From assembly GCA_030044395.1 (NCBI GenBank), contig JASHVW010000045.1, positions 1 to 9,353 of the forward strand: 9,353 nt of DNA. The letters run 5' to 3'. The stretch's first letter is position 1, and each line of letters opens with the position of its first letter. The notes beneath the pieces are model-generated. The model searched no databases. It was not told the origin of the DNA and saw nothing but the letters and a program-made list of their open reading frames with translations. This document shows, piece after piece, positions 1-5,972 of the stretch. A program made the position numbers and the translations under genes. This DNA comes from Verrucomicrobiia bacterium (GTDB lineage Bacteria; Verrucomicrobiota; Verrucomicrobiia; Limisphaerales; UBA11358).

Positions 1-183
1 GGCGGCGAAGACATTCGGGAATTTTTCCGCCAGTTGAATCGCGCGCCGGCTGCTGTTCTGGTCGGTGCCGATGGAAATGATTTTTTCGATTCCCGCCGCT
101 TGGGCGCGCGTGATGACGTCAGCAAGGTCATCGGCGTAATCGGGATAATCCAGATGGGCGTGCGTGTCAAAAAAGGCCGGCAT
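1..183 (-). CDS. TatD family metal-dependent hydrolase (N-terminal 61 residues, cut by window edge)
   Basis: Only the first 61 codons are present; the frame stays open to the left edge. The protein begins MPAFFDTHAHLDYPDY, carrying the HxH metal-binding pair (His8, His10) that opens the TatD amidohydrolase-like barrel. It continues with an aspartate-rich helix and a strand IEKIISIGTDQNSS, which fits the second beta strand of TatD/YcfH/YjjV proteins. Family members are about 255-270 residues long and act as cytoplasmic divalent-metal-dependent DNases or phosphoesterases; the exact substrate here cannot be told. The ATG lies 3 nt after the TGA of the TIGR03790 gene, so it is probably the last visible gene of the minus-strand run and translationally coupled. 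No Shine-Dalgarno motif is visible before the start. The remaining metal ligands (Glu, two His, Asp) would lie outside the window. Confidence 0.88.
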   Translation of the reverse strand, partial: MPAFFDTHAHLDYPDYADDLADVITRAQAAGIEKIISIGTDQNSSRRAIQLAEKFPNVFAA

Positions 184-186
184 GAA

Positions 187-1803
187 TCAGTGCTTTGAGT
201 TGGCATCGGGGGAAGGCAGCGAAATGATTTCACGCTCGATCGCCGCCTTGCCCGGATAATCGGGAGATTCATTGAGGAGTTGCTGATAGTCAAGGCGCGC
301 TTCAGCATCAGAGCCTTTCAATTGAAGCAATTTGCCAAGCGTGAGGCGCAATCGGATGCGCTGTTCGGGCGACGGGTCCAATTGCAGGGCTTTTTCGTAG
401 GTGGCAATGGCAGCGTCACGCCGGCCTTCGGCGGAATAATAGTCGGCCAGCTTTTCGGTGAGCACAGCGCTTTGGGCGGTTTCCGGGAGATTTACCAAGA
501 TGTCAGCCAATTGTCCGGGGAGGCGACCGCGAAGGAAGGCGATGTTGATGCTGCGCAAGATCGCCCAATCAACGAGCGGGCTGTGGCGCGCTTCCAATTC
601 CTGGAGCCATGCTTCGTCCGTCCTTTCAAACGGACAATACAACGGGTCGCCGACGACGGTGGTCTGCCAAGACAGGGCCGGTTGCGCGGCCCAAGCCGCT
701 TCGCCAAAGGTGAACCGGCTGGTGGTGAACCGCGAGATGAAGACCGCGATATTTGGCGTCAGGCCAAGGTATGGTTCATTGACGCAACCCATGGTGCAGG
801 TGGCGCCTCTCGCCAACAGCGGGCCGACCCAATAGTTATTGGGGTCGCGGAGGGTGGCAGCGCTGAACGAATGGAGATGGTACGCGAAGGCGCCGGGCAT
901 AAATTCCACTTTAGGTTGGGCAAACGGACCGCAAACTTCACCCGCATACCAACCGCAGTAGATGGCAATCTGGCTCATGGGGAAATCGGCAGGAAACGTA
1001 TCCGGGCGGTCATCCACAAACGTCTGGAATCCCAATCCACGGCAAATTTCCGCTGCGGTAAGAATCCATTGATCGCCGAGATAAAGAGGGTTGGTAGGGG
1101 CGAGGCCGCGGGCGTCGAAATAGGCGCGACCCCAAAGGCCGTCGCGTTCAGCTTGGAGGGCCTTGTCCACGAGGCCGCGCGCAATGTCCGCGCTCGGGCC
1201 GTCCAGCCGGGCGACCATCAATATTCCATTGGTGGGGTTGAGCAATGCGGTGTTCGTCACGCCATAATTCCAGTTGGGCATTGGGCCCATTAGTGGTGGT
1301 TTGGTGTCAAGTAACGGCAGCCAGGCAAGTTCCGAATCCACCGAGGCGTCATCGCGGCGGAGGGGGGCCGACAATGTTGCCGGTGCGACCTCGTGCAGAT
1401 TCGGGTCGGAGGCGATTTTCAGGGGAACGCCGTAGCACAGAACCGCGTAACGGATTTTGGAAGCGACGATCTGGCGAACGACGTGTTTGGGTTCGCCATT
1501 CGTGACGGGAATCATAGTTCGGGCCAATTTCCAAAGACCGTAGGCCTCGAGGTCGTGGGCGAGCGGCAATTGCAGGTCATTGCGAAACTCGGCCCGCGAC
1601 ATCACATCATTTGTGGTGAGGGCAAAACCAAAAATTTGTCTTTCCGGGACCTGGCGCAGTTGGGCGTAATACTCCGCCACCTCTTTCGAGCCCGGCATGC
1701 GTTTGTTATAGACGACGACAACTTCCCTGCCGTCGTCCGCGCAGGCCAGGATTGGCGCGAGGACAAAACTAAAAAATGCGAGTTGGACCAGGACTTTTTT
1801 CAT
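187..1803 (-). CDS. TIGR03790 family exported protein with C-terminal TPR region
   Basis: A 538-residue protein of unknown function that I recognise as TIGR03790-type. The core opens with REVVVVYNKRMPGSKEVAEYY, then YGVPLKI (about 124-130), VDSELAWL (155-162), VARLDGP (197-203), and closes with FGEAAWAAQ and VGDPLYCPF (384-392). Residues 1-23 form a signal peptide: MKK, a hydrophobic stretch, and ILACADD, which could be a type I cleavage site after ACA or a poor lipobox with Cys21. Residues about 447-514 look like two TPR units (ADYYSAEGRRDAAIATYEKA and a second helix pair). I placed the start at 1803 because that ATG gives the signal peptide. The frame stays open to 2082, but the upstream part lies inside the GH5 gene and lacks signal features. 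It follows the GH5 gene by 56 nt and abuts tatD. The function is unknown; it probably acts outside the cytoplasm. Confidence 0.85.
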   Translation of the reverse strand: MKKVLVQLAFFSFVLAPILACADDGREVVVVYNKRMPGSKEVAEYYAQLRQVPERQIFGFALTTNDVMSRAEFRNDLQLPLAHDLEAYGLWKLARTMIPVTNGEPKHVVRQIVASKIRYAVLCYGVPLKIASDPNLHEVAPATLSAPLRRDDASVDSELAWLPLLDTKPPLMGPMPNWNYGVTNTALLNPTNGILMVARLDGPSADIARGLVDKALQAERDGLWGRAYFDARGLAPTNPLYLGDQWILTAAEICRGLGFQTFVDDRPDTFPADFPMSQIAIYCGWYAGEVCGPFAQPKVEFMPGAFAYHLHSFSAATLRDPNNYWVGPLLARGATCTMGCVNEPYLGLTPNIAVFISRFTTSRFTFGEAAWAAQPALSWQTTVVGDPLYCPFERTDEAWLQELEARHSPLVDWAILRSINIAFLRGRLPGQLADILVNLPETAQSAVLTEKLADYYSAEGRRDAAIATYEKALQLDPSPEQRIRLRLTLGKLLQLKGSDAEARLDYQQLLNESPDYPGKAAIEREIISLPSPDANSKH

Positions 1804-1809
1804 CCACCC

Positions 1810-1824
1810 TGCCTTTGACAGGCA
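1810..1824 (-). promoter_or_regulatory. Small hairpin over the putative ribosome-binding region of the TIGR03790 gene
   Basis: TGCCT and AGGCA form a 5-bp perfect stem around a 5-nt loop, 6 nt upstream of the ATG at 1803. Read on the minus strand, the only Shine-Dalgarno-like string (AAAGG) starts in the loop and runs into the 3' arm, so the hairpin could limit initiation. The stem is short and may be chance. Confidence 0.25.
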
Positions 1825-1859
1825 ACCGCCCAAATTGTCATAAAAAAGATTTATCGGAC

Positions 1860-3101
1860 TCACTTCCCAAACAGCGCCTCGTGCATTCCCGGCAACGGCC
1901 GGCCATCCTGTTCGTCCCAATACCTGAAGTTGGCGTTCCAATCCCATATCGCCCATCCGATATGTTCCTGCTGGCAGGCCAGACGAAACGCGCGGTAAAA
2001 ATTCGCGCGCGATTTCTGGTCGGCGGTGGTAAAGCACCCGAATTCGCCGAGATGGATTGGGCGGCCATAATAATCCGACCACGCCCGGACGTATTTTAAT
2101 TCTCCTTCAAACGCGATCGGGCTGCTGGGATTCTGGTCTGTTGGCAGCGAGTTGTAACGTTGGATCCAATGAGTGACCCAGGGATTTAAATTCAAGGAAG
2201 GGGCGGGGGTTAGCGGGGTGGCCGGCGGGCCTGGAAAATGGATGCCGGTGACCCTGGTGTCCGGGCCGGCCCAGGTGGCGCCCTGGTGAGTAAAGTAAAA
2301 CGGATCGTAGCAATGCACCGAAACAATCACGTTTTGGTCGGGTGGAAGGACAAGATCTTTTAATCCGTCAATGTTGCCCCAATCGCCCGGTTCCACAAAA
2401 ATTGTCCGGCGCGGATTGCTCCGGCGAATTTCCGCGATGGTCAGGGCATAGATGGGGTTCATGAGCGCCGTCGTCGCGTTTTGGTGGGGTTCATTGTCCA
2501 GTTCAAACGCCAGTTCGGATGGAAATTTTTGATAATGCGCTGCGATTTGCCGCCAGATGGCCAGGAATTCCGGTGTGGCGTTGGTCGGATCATCGTCCAT
2601 CTCGTCGAAGTGATGGATGTTGATGAGGACGGCGAGGTGGTTTTTCAACGCGTTCGTGACGGCGAAATCCACCCGCGAGAAAATCATCGGCGACAACTGG
2701 AAATCCGGGGCCGGGCCGACGTAATGTTGCCAGCCGACCGGCACGCGCACGTGGTCGAACCCCTGGGCGGCTATTTCCACAAAATCGTTCGCCGAAACGG
2801 TCACACGCCAGCCTTGTCCCGGCGGCACCTCCAAATAATCGCCAAGATTGGCGCCGCGCATAAACCATTTGGCCGCGCGATACGCCTGCGTATGGTGGCT
2901 GGTGATCGCGGTCATCGCGGGCGGGTTCGACGGAACAAAATTCGTAACATCATTGTCCGCAAGGCAATACGCGGCGGAGACAAGCCAGATGAAAAGTGGA
3001 GCGAGACTTCTGAAAAGCTGATGAGATTGGGAGCGAAGGGGAAACGGCGCATGGGGATCCGCTGTGGCCGAATGTTGAATGATTTTGTTCTGTCGGTTCA
3101 T
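1860..3101 (-). CDS. Secreted glycoside hydrolase family 5 (cellulase/endoglucanase-like)
   Basis: A 413-residue (beta/alpha)8 glycosidase of clan GH-A. The motifs come in family order: MRGANLGDYLE (81-91), DHVRVPVGW (116-124), LINIHHF (159-165), acid/base Glu204 in FELDNEPHQ, SVHCYDPFYFTHQG with the usual His263/Tyr265, nucleophile Glu353 in HLGEFGCF, and WAIWDWNANF (383-392) on the last strand. All key GH5 residues are in place, so the enzyme should be active on a beta-1,4-glucan or mannan; the subfamily and substrate cannot be read from sequence. Residues about 34-48 (hydrophobic, ending CLA-DN) make a signal peptide, preceded by an unusually long polar leader of about 30 residues. There is no carbohydrate-binding module. 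The ATG overlaps the upstream stop by 4 nt (ATGA), which supports this start and translational coupling to the metallo-hydrolase gene. Confidence 0.93.
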   Translation of the reverse strand: MNRQNKIIQHSATADPHAPFPLRSQSHQLFRSLAPLFIWLVSAAYCLADNDVTNFVPSNPPAMTAITSHHTQAYRAAKWFMRGANLGDYLEVPPGQGWRVTVSANDFVEIAAQGFDHVRVPVGWQHYVGPAPDFQLSPMIFSRVDFAVTNALKNHLAVLINIHHFDEMDDDPTNATPEFLAIWRQIAAHYQKFPSELAFELDNEPHQNATTALMNPIYALTIAEIRRSNPRRTIFVEPGDWGNIDGLKDLVLPPDQNVIVSVHCYDPFYFTHQGATWAGPDTRVTGIHFPGPPATPLTPAPSLNLNPWVTHWIQRYNSLPTDQNPSSPIAFEGELKYVRAWSDYYGRPIHLGEFGCFTTADQKSRANFYRAFRLACQQEHIGWAIWDWNANFRYWDEQDGRPLPGMHEALFGK

Positions 3102-3886
3102 GGCTCGTTGCTTCTTATTTTCAATCCGTCATATGCGAACCAGATTCCGGCCGGCAATTCCGCCTGAGCCTTGTCATGGTCGTAATCGTGTGTCATGTGC
3201 GTGAAGTAGGTGCGTTCCGCGGCAATGCGCCGCGCCGCGGTCAGCGCCTCATCAAGGTTCATATGCGTAGGATGGGGTTTGGGACGCAGCGCGTCGAGCA
3301 CCACGATTTCCGCGCCGCGGACTTTTTCGAGCGCGTCGGCCGGGATTTCCCTGCAGTCGCTCAAATAGGCCAGGCGTCTTTTTCCATTTTGCAAAAACAG
3401 ATAGCCGGTCGTGGTCATGGAACCATGCGGCAAGGGCAGGGGGATGATGTCCAAATCGCCGAGTGTGAACGGTCCATCCACCAGGTGCGGTTCGGGATGA
3501 AAATATCCCTTCCAAATCGGTCGTCCATCGAACGCGTAAACATAGACGCGTTTGATATTTTCCATGGTTTCCGCGCTGGCATAGACGGGCAGGGGACCGC
3601 CGCGCAGATCGCAAAAGCGGCGGCAATCATCCAGGCCCATAATATGGTCGGCGTGGGCATGCGTGAGAATGACCGCGTCGAGCCACATAATATTTTCGCG
3701 CAGGCATTGCATGCGGAATTCCGGGGTGGTGTCCACGACGAGCCTGGTTTTGCCGGTAGCGACGTAAATGGAGGGGCGGGTGCGCCAGTTTTTGGGGTTG
3801 GCGAGAAATTCCGGAGGATACTCCTTGCCGATGACGGGCACGCCCTGCGAAGTGCCAGTGCCCAGGAATGTCAATTCAAACGCCAT
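3098..3886 (-). CDS. MBL-fold metallo-hydrolase, PhnP-like
   Basis: A 262-residue metallo-beta-lactamase-fold enzyme. It opens with LTFLGTGTSQGVPVIG, the signature of the PhnP/RNase Z-like branch, and carries the dinuclear metal motif THAHADH (His76, His78, Asp80, His81). Further ligands are probably His154 in PLPHGSMTTTG, Asp177 in YLSDCRE, and His230 in YFTHMTHDYDHD. The length matches PhnP (about 250). PhnP itself opens phosphoribosyl 1,2-cyclic phosphate in phosphonate use, but no phn genes are nearby, so I call it only PhnP-like; a general cyclic phosphodiesterase is equally possible. It has no signal peptide and is cytoplasmic. It is the first gene of the minus-strand run and overlaps the GH5 start by 4 nt. 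There is no Shine-Dalgarno sequence before the ATG at 3886. It diverges from aroB. Confidence 0.9.
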   Translation of the reverse strand: MAFELTFLGTGTSQGVPVIGKEYPPEFLANPKNWRTRPSIYVATGKTRLVVDTTPEFRMQCLRENIMWLDAVILTHAHADHIMGLDDCRRFCDLRGGPLPVYASAETMENIKRVYVYAFDGRPIWKGYFHPEPHLVDGPFTLGDLDIIPLPLPHGSMTTTGYLFLQNGKRRLAYLSDCREIPADALEKVRGAEIVVLDALRPKPHPTHMNLDEALTAARRIAAERTYFTHMTHDYDHDKAQAELPAGIWFAYDGLKIRSNEP

Positions 3887-3960
3887 GCGGAATTGAAATT
3901 AGCAGAAACGCGCGAATGGGCGAATGAAAATGCATTGAGAAGCGGTAATTAAACCGCAAA

Positions 3961-3978
3961 ACACGAAATACACGAAAA
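3961..3978. repeat. Two-copy 9-bp tandem repeat in divergent spacer
   Basis: ACACGAAAT is followed directly by ACACGAAAA in the spacer between the metallo-hydrolase and aroB. From memory, similar cacgaaa runs recur in spacers of Verrucomicrobiota and other genomes; here only this one occurrence can be seen. Confidence 0.4.
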
Positions 3979-4043
3979 GATCGTAACGGCTGATGCGGAA
4001 AACTGGTTTGATCTGGTTGGATTGGCGTTGGTTCGCGGTTTCC

Positions 4044-4064
4044 GCTTTTCGCTTTTGGCTTTTC
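4044..4064 (+). repeat. Three-copy 7-bp pyrimidine-rich tandem repeat upstream of aroB
   Basis: GCTTTTC, GCTTTTG and GCTTTTC lie end to end, 17 nt before the aroB ATG. They sit just upstream of an AT-rich TTTATTATAT (4067-4076) that could be a -10 region, which would imply a very short leader. A regulatory role is inference; it may be simple sequence drift. Confidence 0.4.
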
Positions 4065-4081
4065 TGTTTATTATATCCGTC

Positions 4082-5173
4082 ATGCACACCGTTTCCGTGA
4101 AGCTTGGGAGCCGCAGTTACGCCATCAGAATTGGCGGCGGTTTGCTGGGCCGCATCGGCTTGGAATGTCAACGACTCGGATTGGGAAAGCGGTGCGCGAT
4201 CATTACGGATAAAAACGCCGGAAAATTTTATTCAAAAGCGGTTTTTGACGCCCTCGCCAGGGGGGGATTTTTTCCCGCATTAATCACCGTCCCGGTGGGC
4301 GAAACGGCGAAGAGTCTGCGAACGGTGCAGAGCTGCTACGATCACCTGGCGGCGCAACGGCTTGAACGGAAATCCTTCGTTGTCGCTCTGGGCGGCGGTG
4401 TGGTCGGGGATCTGGCCGGATTTGTTGCCGCGACTTATTTGCGCGGAATTTCCTTTATTCAGGCGCCCACCACCCTGCTCGCCCAGGTGGACAGTTCCGT
4501 TGGTGGCAAGACCGGCGTCAATTTACGCGGCGGAAAGAATCTCGTCGGCGCATTTTATCAGCCGCGGCTGGTGCTCTGCGATTTGGACACCTTAAACACG
4601 CTGCCCGAGCGGGAATTCCGCGCGGGACTGGCCGAAGTCATCAAATACGGCATCATCGCCGACGCCAAATTGTTCGCGTTACTGGATCACCATCTCCCCA
4701 AAATCTTAAAGCGCGACTGCCGGACCCTCGCATCCATCGTAGCGCGCTGCTGCCAGATCAAAGCCGACGTGGTGAGCCGCGATGAGACGGAAGGCGGGTT
4801 GCGGTCAATTTTAAATTTCGGCCACACGATCGGTCACGCCATTGAAAACAGCGCCGGTTACGGGAAGGTTTTGCACGGTGAGGCCATTTCAATCGGCCAG
4901 GCTGCCGCGGCGAGGCTGTCGCAAATACGGTCGGGTTTGCCGAAACGGGATGCGGAGCGCATCGCGGAGTTGTTTCAGCGGGCCGGTCTGCCGACACGGA
5001 TTCATTTGAAGGCGGCCCAGCGCCAAAAAGTCTTTAATGCCATGCGCCTGGATAAAAAAGTGAGCGACGGCGAAATCAGATTTGTCCTGGCCAAAAAAAT
5101 CGGTAAAGTGGTTTGGAACCAGCGCGTGCCGGAAAGAGACATCGGGCCAATGCTGGAGGCCATCGGCCGATAA
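4082..5173 (+). CDS. aroB: 3-dehydroquinate synthase
   Basis: A 363-residue cytoplasmic enzyme that converts DAHP to 3-dehydroquinate, the second step of the shikimate pathway, using NAD and a metal ion (usually Zn or Co). The visible signatures are the VPVGETAKS loop (70-78), the NAD-binding GGGVVGDLAGF (104-114), PTTLLAQVDSSVGGKTGVN (129-147), KNLVGAFYQP (152-161), and the metal ligands Glu185 (GLAEVIKYG), His248 (NFGHTIGHAIE) and His265 (LHGEAIS), all at the expected spacing. The length is normal and nothing is missing. The start was set at 4082 (MHTVSVKLGSRSY) because it aligns with the family N-terminus; an in-frame ATG at 4022 would add 20 hydrophobic residues not expected for AroB. The gene is followed after 6 nt by trpG, so the two are probably co-transcribed. 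Confidence 0.97.
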   Translation: MHTVSVKLGSRSYAIRIGGGLLGRIGLECQRLGLGKRCAIITDKNAGKFYSKAVFDALARGGFFPALITVPVGETAKSLRTVQSCYDHLAAQRLERKSFVVALGGGVVGDLAGFVAATYLRGISFIQAPTTLLAQVDSSVGGKTGVNLRGGKNLVGAFYQPRLVLCDLDTLNTLPEREFRAGLAEVIKYGIIADAKLFALLDHHLPKILKRDCRTLASIVARCCQIKADVVSRDETEGGLRSILNFGHTIGHAIENSAGYGKVLHGEAISIGQAAAARLSQIRSGLPKRDAERIAELFQRAGLPTRIHLKAAQRQKVFNAMRLDKKVSDGEIRFVLAKKIGKVVWNQRVPERDIGPMLEAIGR

Positions 5174-5179
5174 GATCGA

Positions 5180-5755
5180 ATGATTTTGGTTTTGGACAAC
5201 TACGATTCGTTCACCTACAACCTCGTGCAATATCTCGGGGAGTTGGGGGCGGAAATTACAGTCAAGCGCAATGACGAAGCGACGCTCGATGAAATCCGGG
5301 CGCTTATGCCGGAGCGGATTCTCGTTTCGCCGGGGCCTTGCTCTCCGCGGGAGTCAGGCTTATCCAACGACGTCATCCGCGCTTTTTCACAGGAAGGAGT
5401 GCCGATCTTTGGCGTTTGCCTGGGACATCAGTGTATTGGGCACACGTTTGGCGCAGAGGTGGTGGTGAACTATCGGATGATGCATGGAAAAACGTCGCTG
5501 ATTAAACATAACGGAAAGGATCTGTTTGCGGGAATGCCGAATCCGTTTTCCGCCACACGATACCATTCGCTGGTGATCAAACGCGACACGATGCCGGAGA
5601 TATTGGAAGTGACTGCGGAGACGGAGGAAGGTGAAATCATGGGAGTTCGGCACAAGACGCTGCCTATCTGGGGTGTGCAATTCCATCCCGAAAGCATTCT
5701 CACGCAAAACGGCCGGCAGATTGTGGCGAATTTTCTTAAACTACCGGGGAAATAA
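5180..5755 (+). CDS. trpG: Glutamine amidotransferase subunit of anthranilate / aminodeoxychorismate synthase
   Basis: A 191-residue class I glutamine amidotransferase that releases ammonia from glutamine for a chorismate-using partner (TrpE for anthranilate, PabB for aminodeoxychorismate). It begins MILVLDNYDSFTYNLVQYLG, typical of TrpG/PabA. It has the oxyanion-loop PGPCSP (51-56), nucleophile Cys80 in GVCLGHQCIG, the MMHGKTS segment (100-106), RYHSLV (127-132), and His169/Glu171 of the triad in GVQFHPES. All catalytic residues are present and the length is normal. TrpG and PabA cannot be separated by sequence alone, and in many bacteria one protein serves both. No trpE or pabB is in view. 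It starts 6 nt after aroB, linking chorismate supply and use. No clear Shine-Dalgarno motif precedes it, so initiation may depend on coupling. Confidence 0.94.
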   Translation: MILVLDNYDSFTYNLVQYLGELGAEITVKRNDEATLDEIRALMPERILVSPGPCSPRESGLSNDVIRAFSQEGVPIFGVCLGHQCIGHTFGAEVVVNYRMMHGKTSLIKHNGKDLFAGMPNPFSATRYHSLVIKRDTMPEILEVTAETEEGEIMGVRHKTLPIWGVQFHPESILTQNGRQIVANFLKLPGK

Positions 5756-5769
5756 ACGGTAGAGACGCG

Positions 5770-5785
5770 GAGGCAAAACGGCCTC
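5770..5785 (+). terminator. Weak stem-loop after trpG, possible terminator
   Basis: GAGGC and GCCTC form a 5-bp stem with a 6-nt loop, 14 nt after the trpG stop. There is no run of T after it, so it is a poor intrinsic terminator. It is listed because the convergent gene pair needs a transcription end somewhere in 5756-5972. Confidence 0.2.
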
Positions 5786-5824
5786 AACGGGGATACAGAT
5801 GGGGGCGCACAGAAATGGGTTTTG

Positions 5825-5854
5825 ACGCGAATTAACGCGAATTAGACCGAATTA
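5825..5854. repeat. Three-copy 10-bp tandem repeat in convergent spacer
   Basis: ACGCGAATTA occurs twice in perfect tandem, followed by a diverged third copy GACCGAATTA, keeping an exact 10-bp period (one helical turn). It lies in the gene-free 217-bp spacer between trpG and the membrane-protein gene. From memory, period-9 to -10 'gcgaatta' or 'cagatga' runs are common spacer elements in several PVC and soil bacteria. I see no coding signal in the rest of this spacer. Confidence 0.65.
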
Positions 5855-5972
5855 TTTCAACGGGAGGCGCGCGGAAATGGAGTCGAGAACAAGGAGGAGG
5901 ACGAGGTGGAGGCAGGCTTCAACGAGGCTCCATGTGGGCGCGCGCGGGAATGCACTTGGCGAGAGGAGCCGC

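Noticed and set aside
280..1293. Long plus-strand frame opposite the TIGR03790 gene
   Set aside because: It is antisense to a convincing gene, has no recognisable motifs and has shadow-like composition; high GC content produces such open frames.
1804..2082. N-terminal extension of the TIGR03790 gene up to 2082
   Set aside because: It runs inside the GH5 3' end in another frame and would bury a good signal peptide.
2481..3167. 228-codon plus-strand frame opposite the GH5 gene
   Set aside because: It overlaps the GH5 catalytic region, which has all family motifs in place; the plus-strand translation is arginine-rich and matches nothing known to me.
3176..3952. 258-codon plus-strand frame opposite the metallo-hydrolase gene
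   Set aside because: It is a mirror of the MBL-fold gene, with no start context or family signature.
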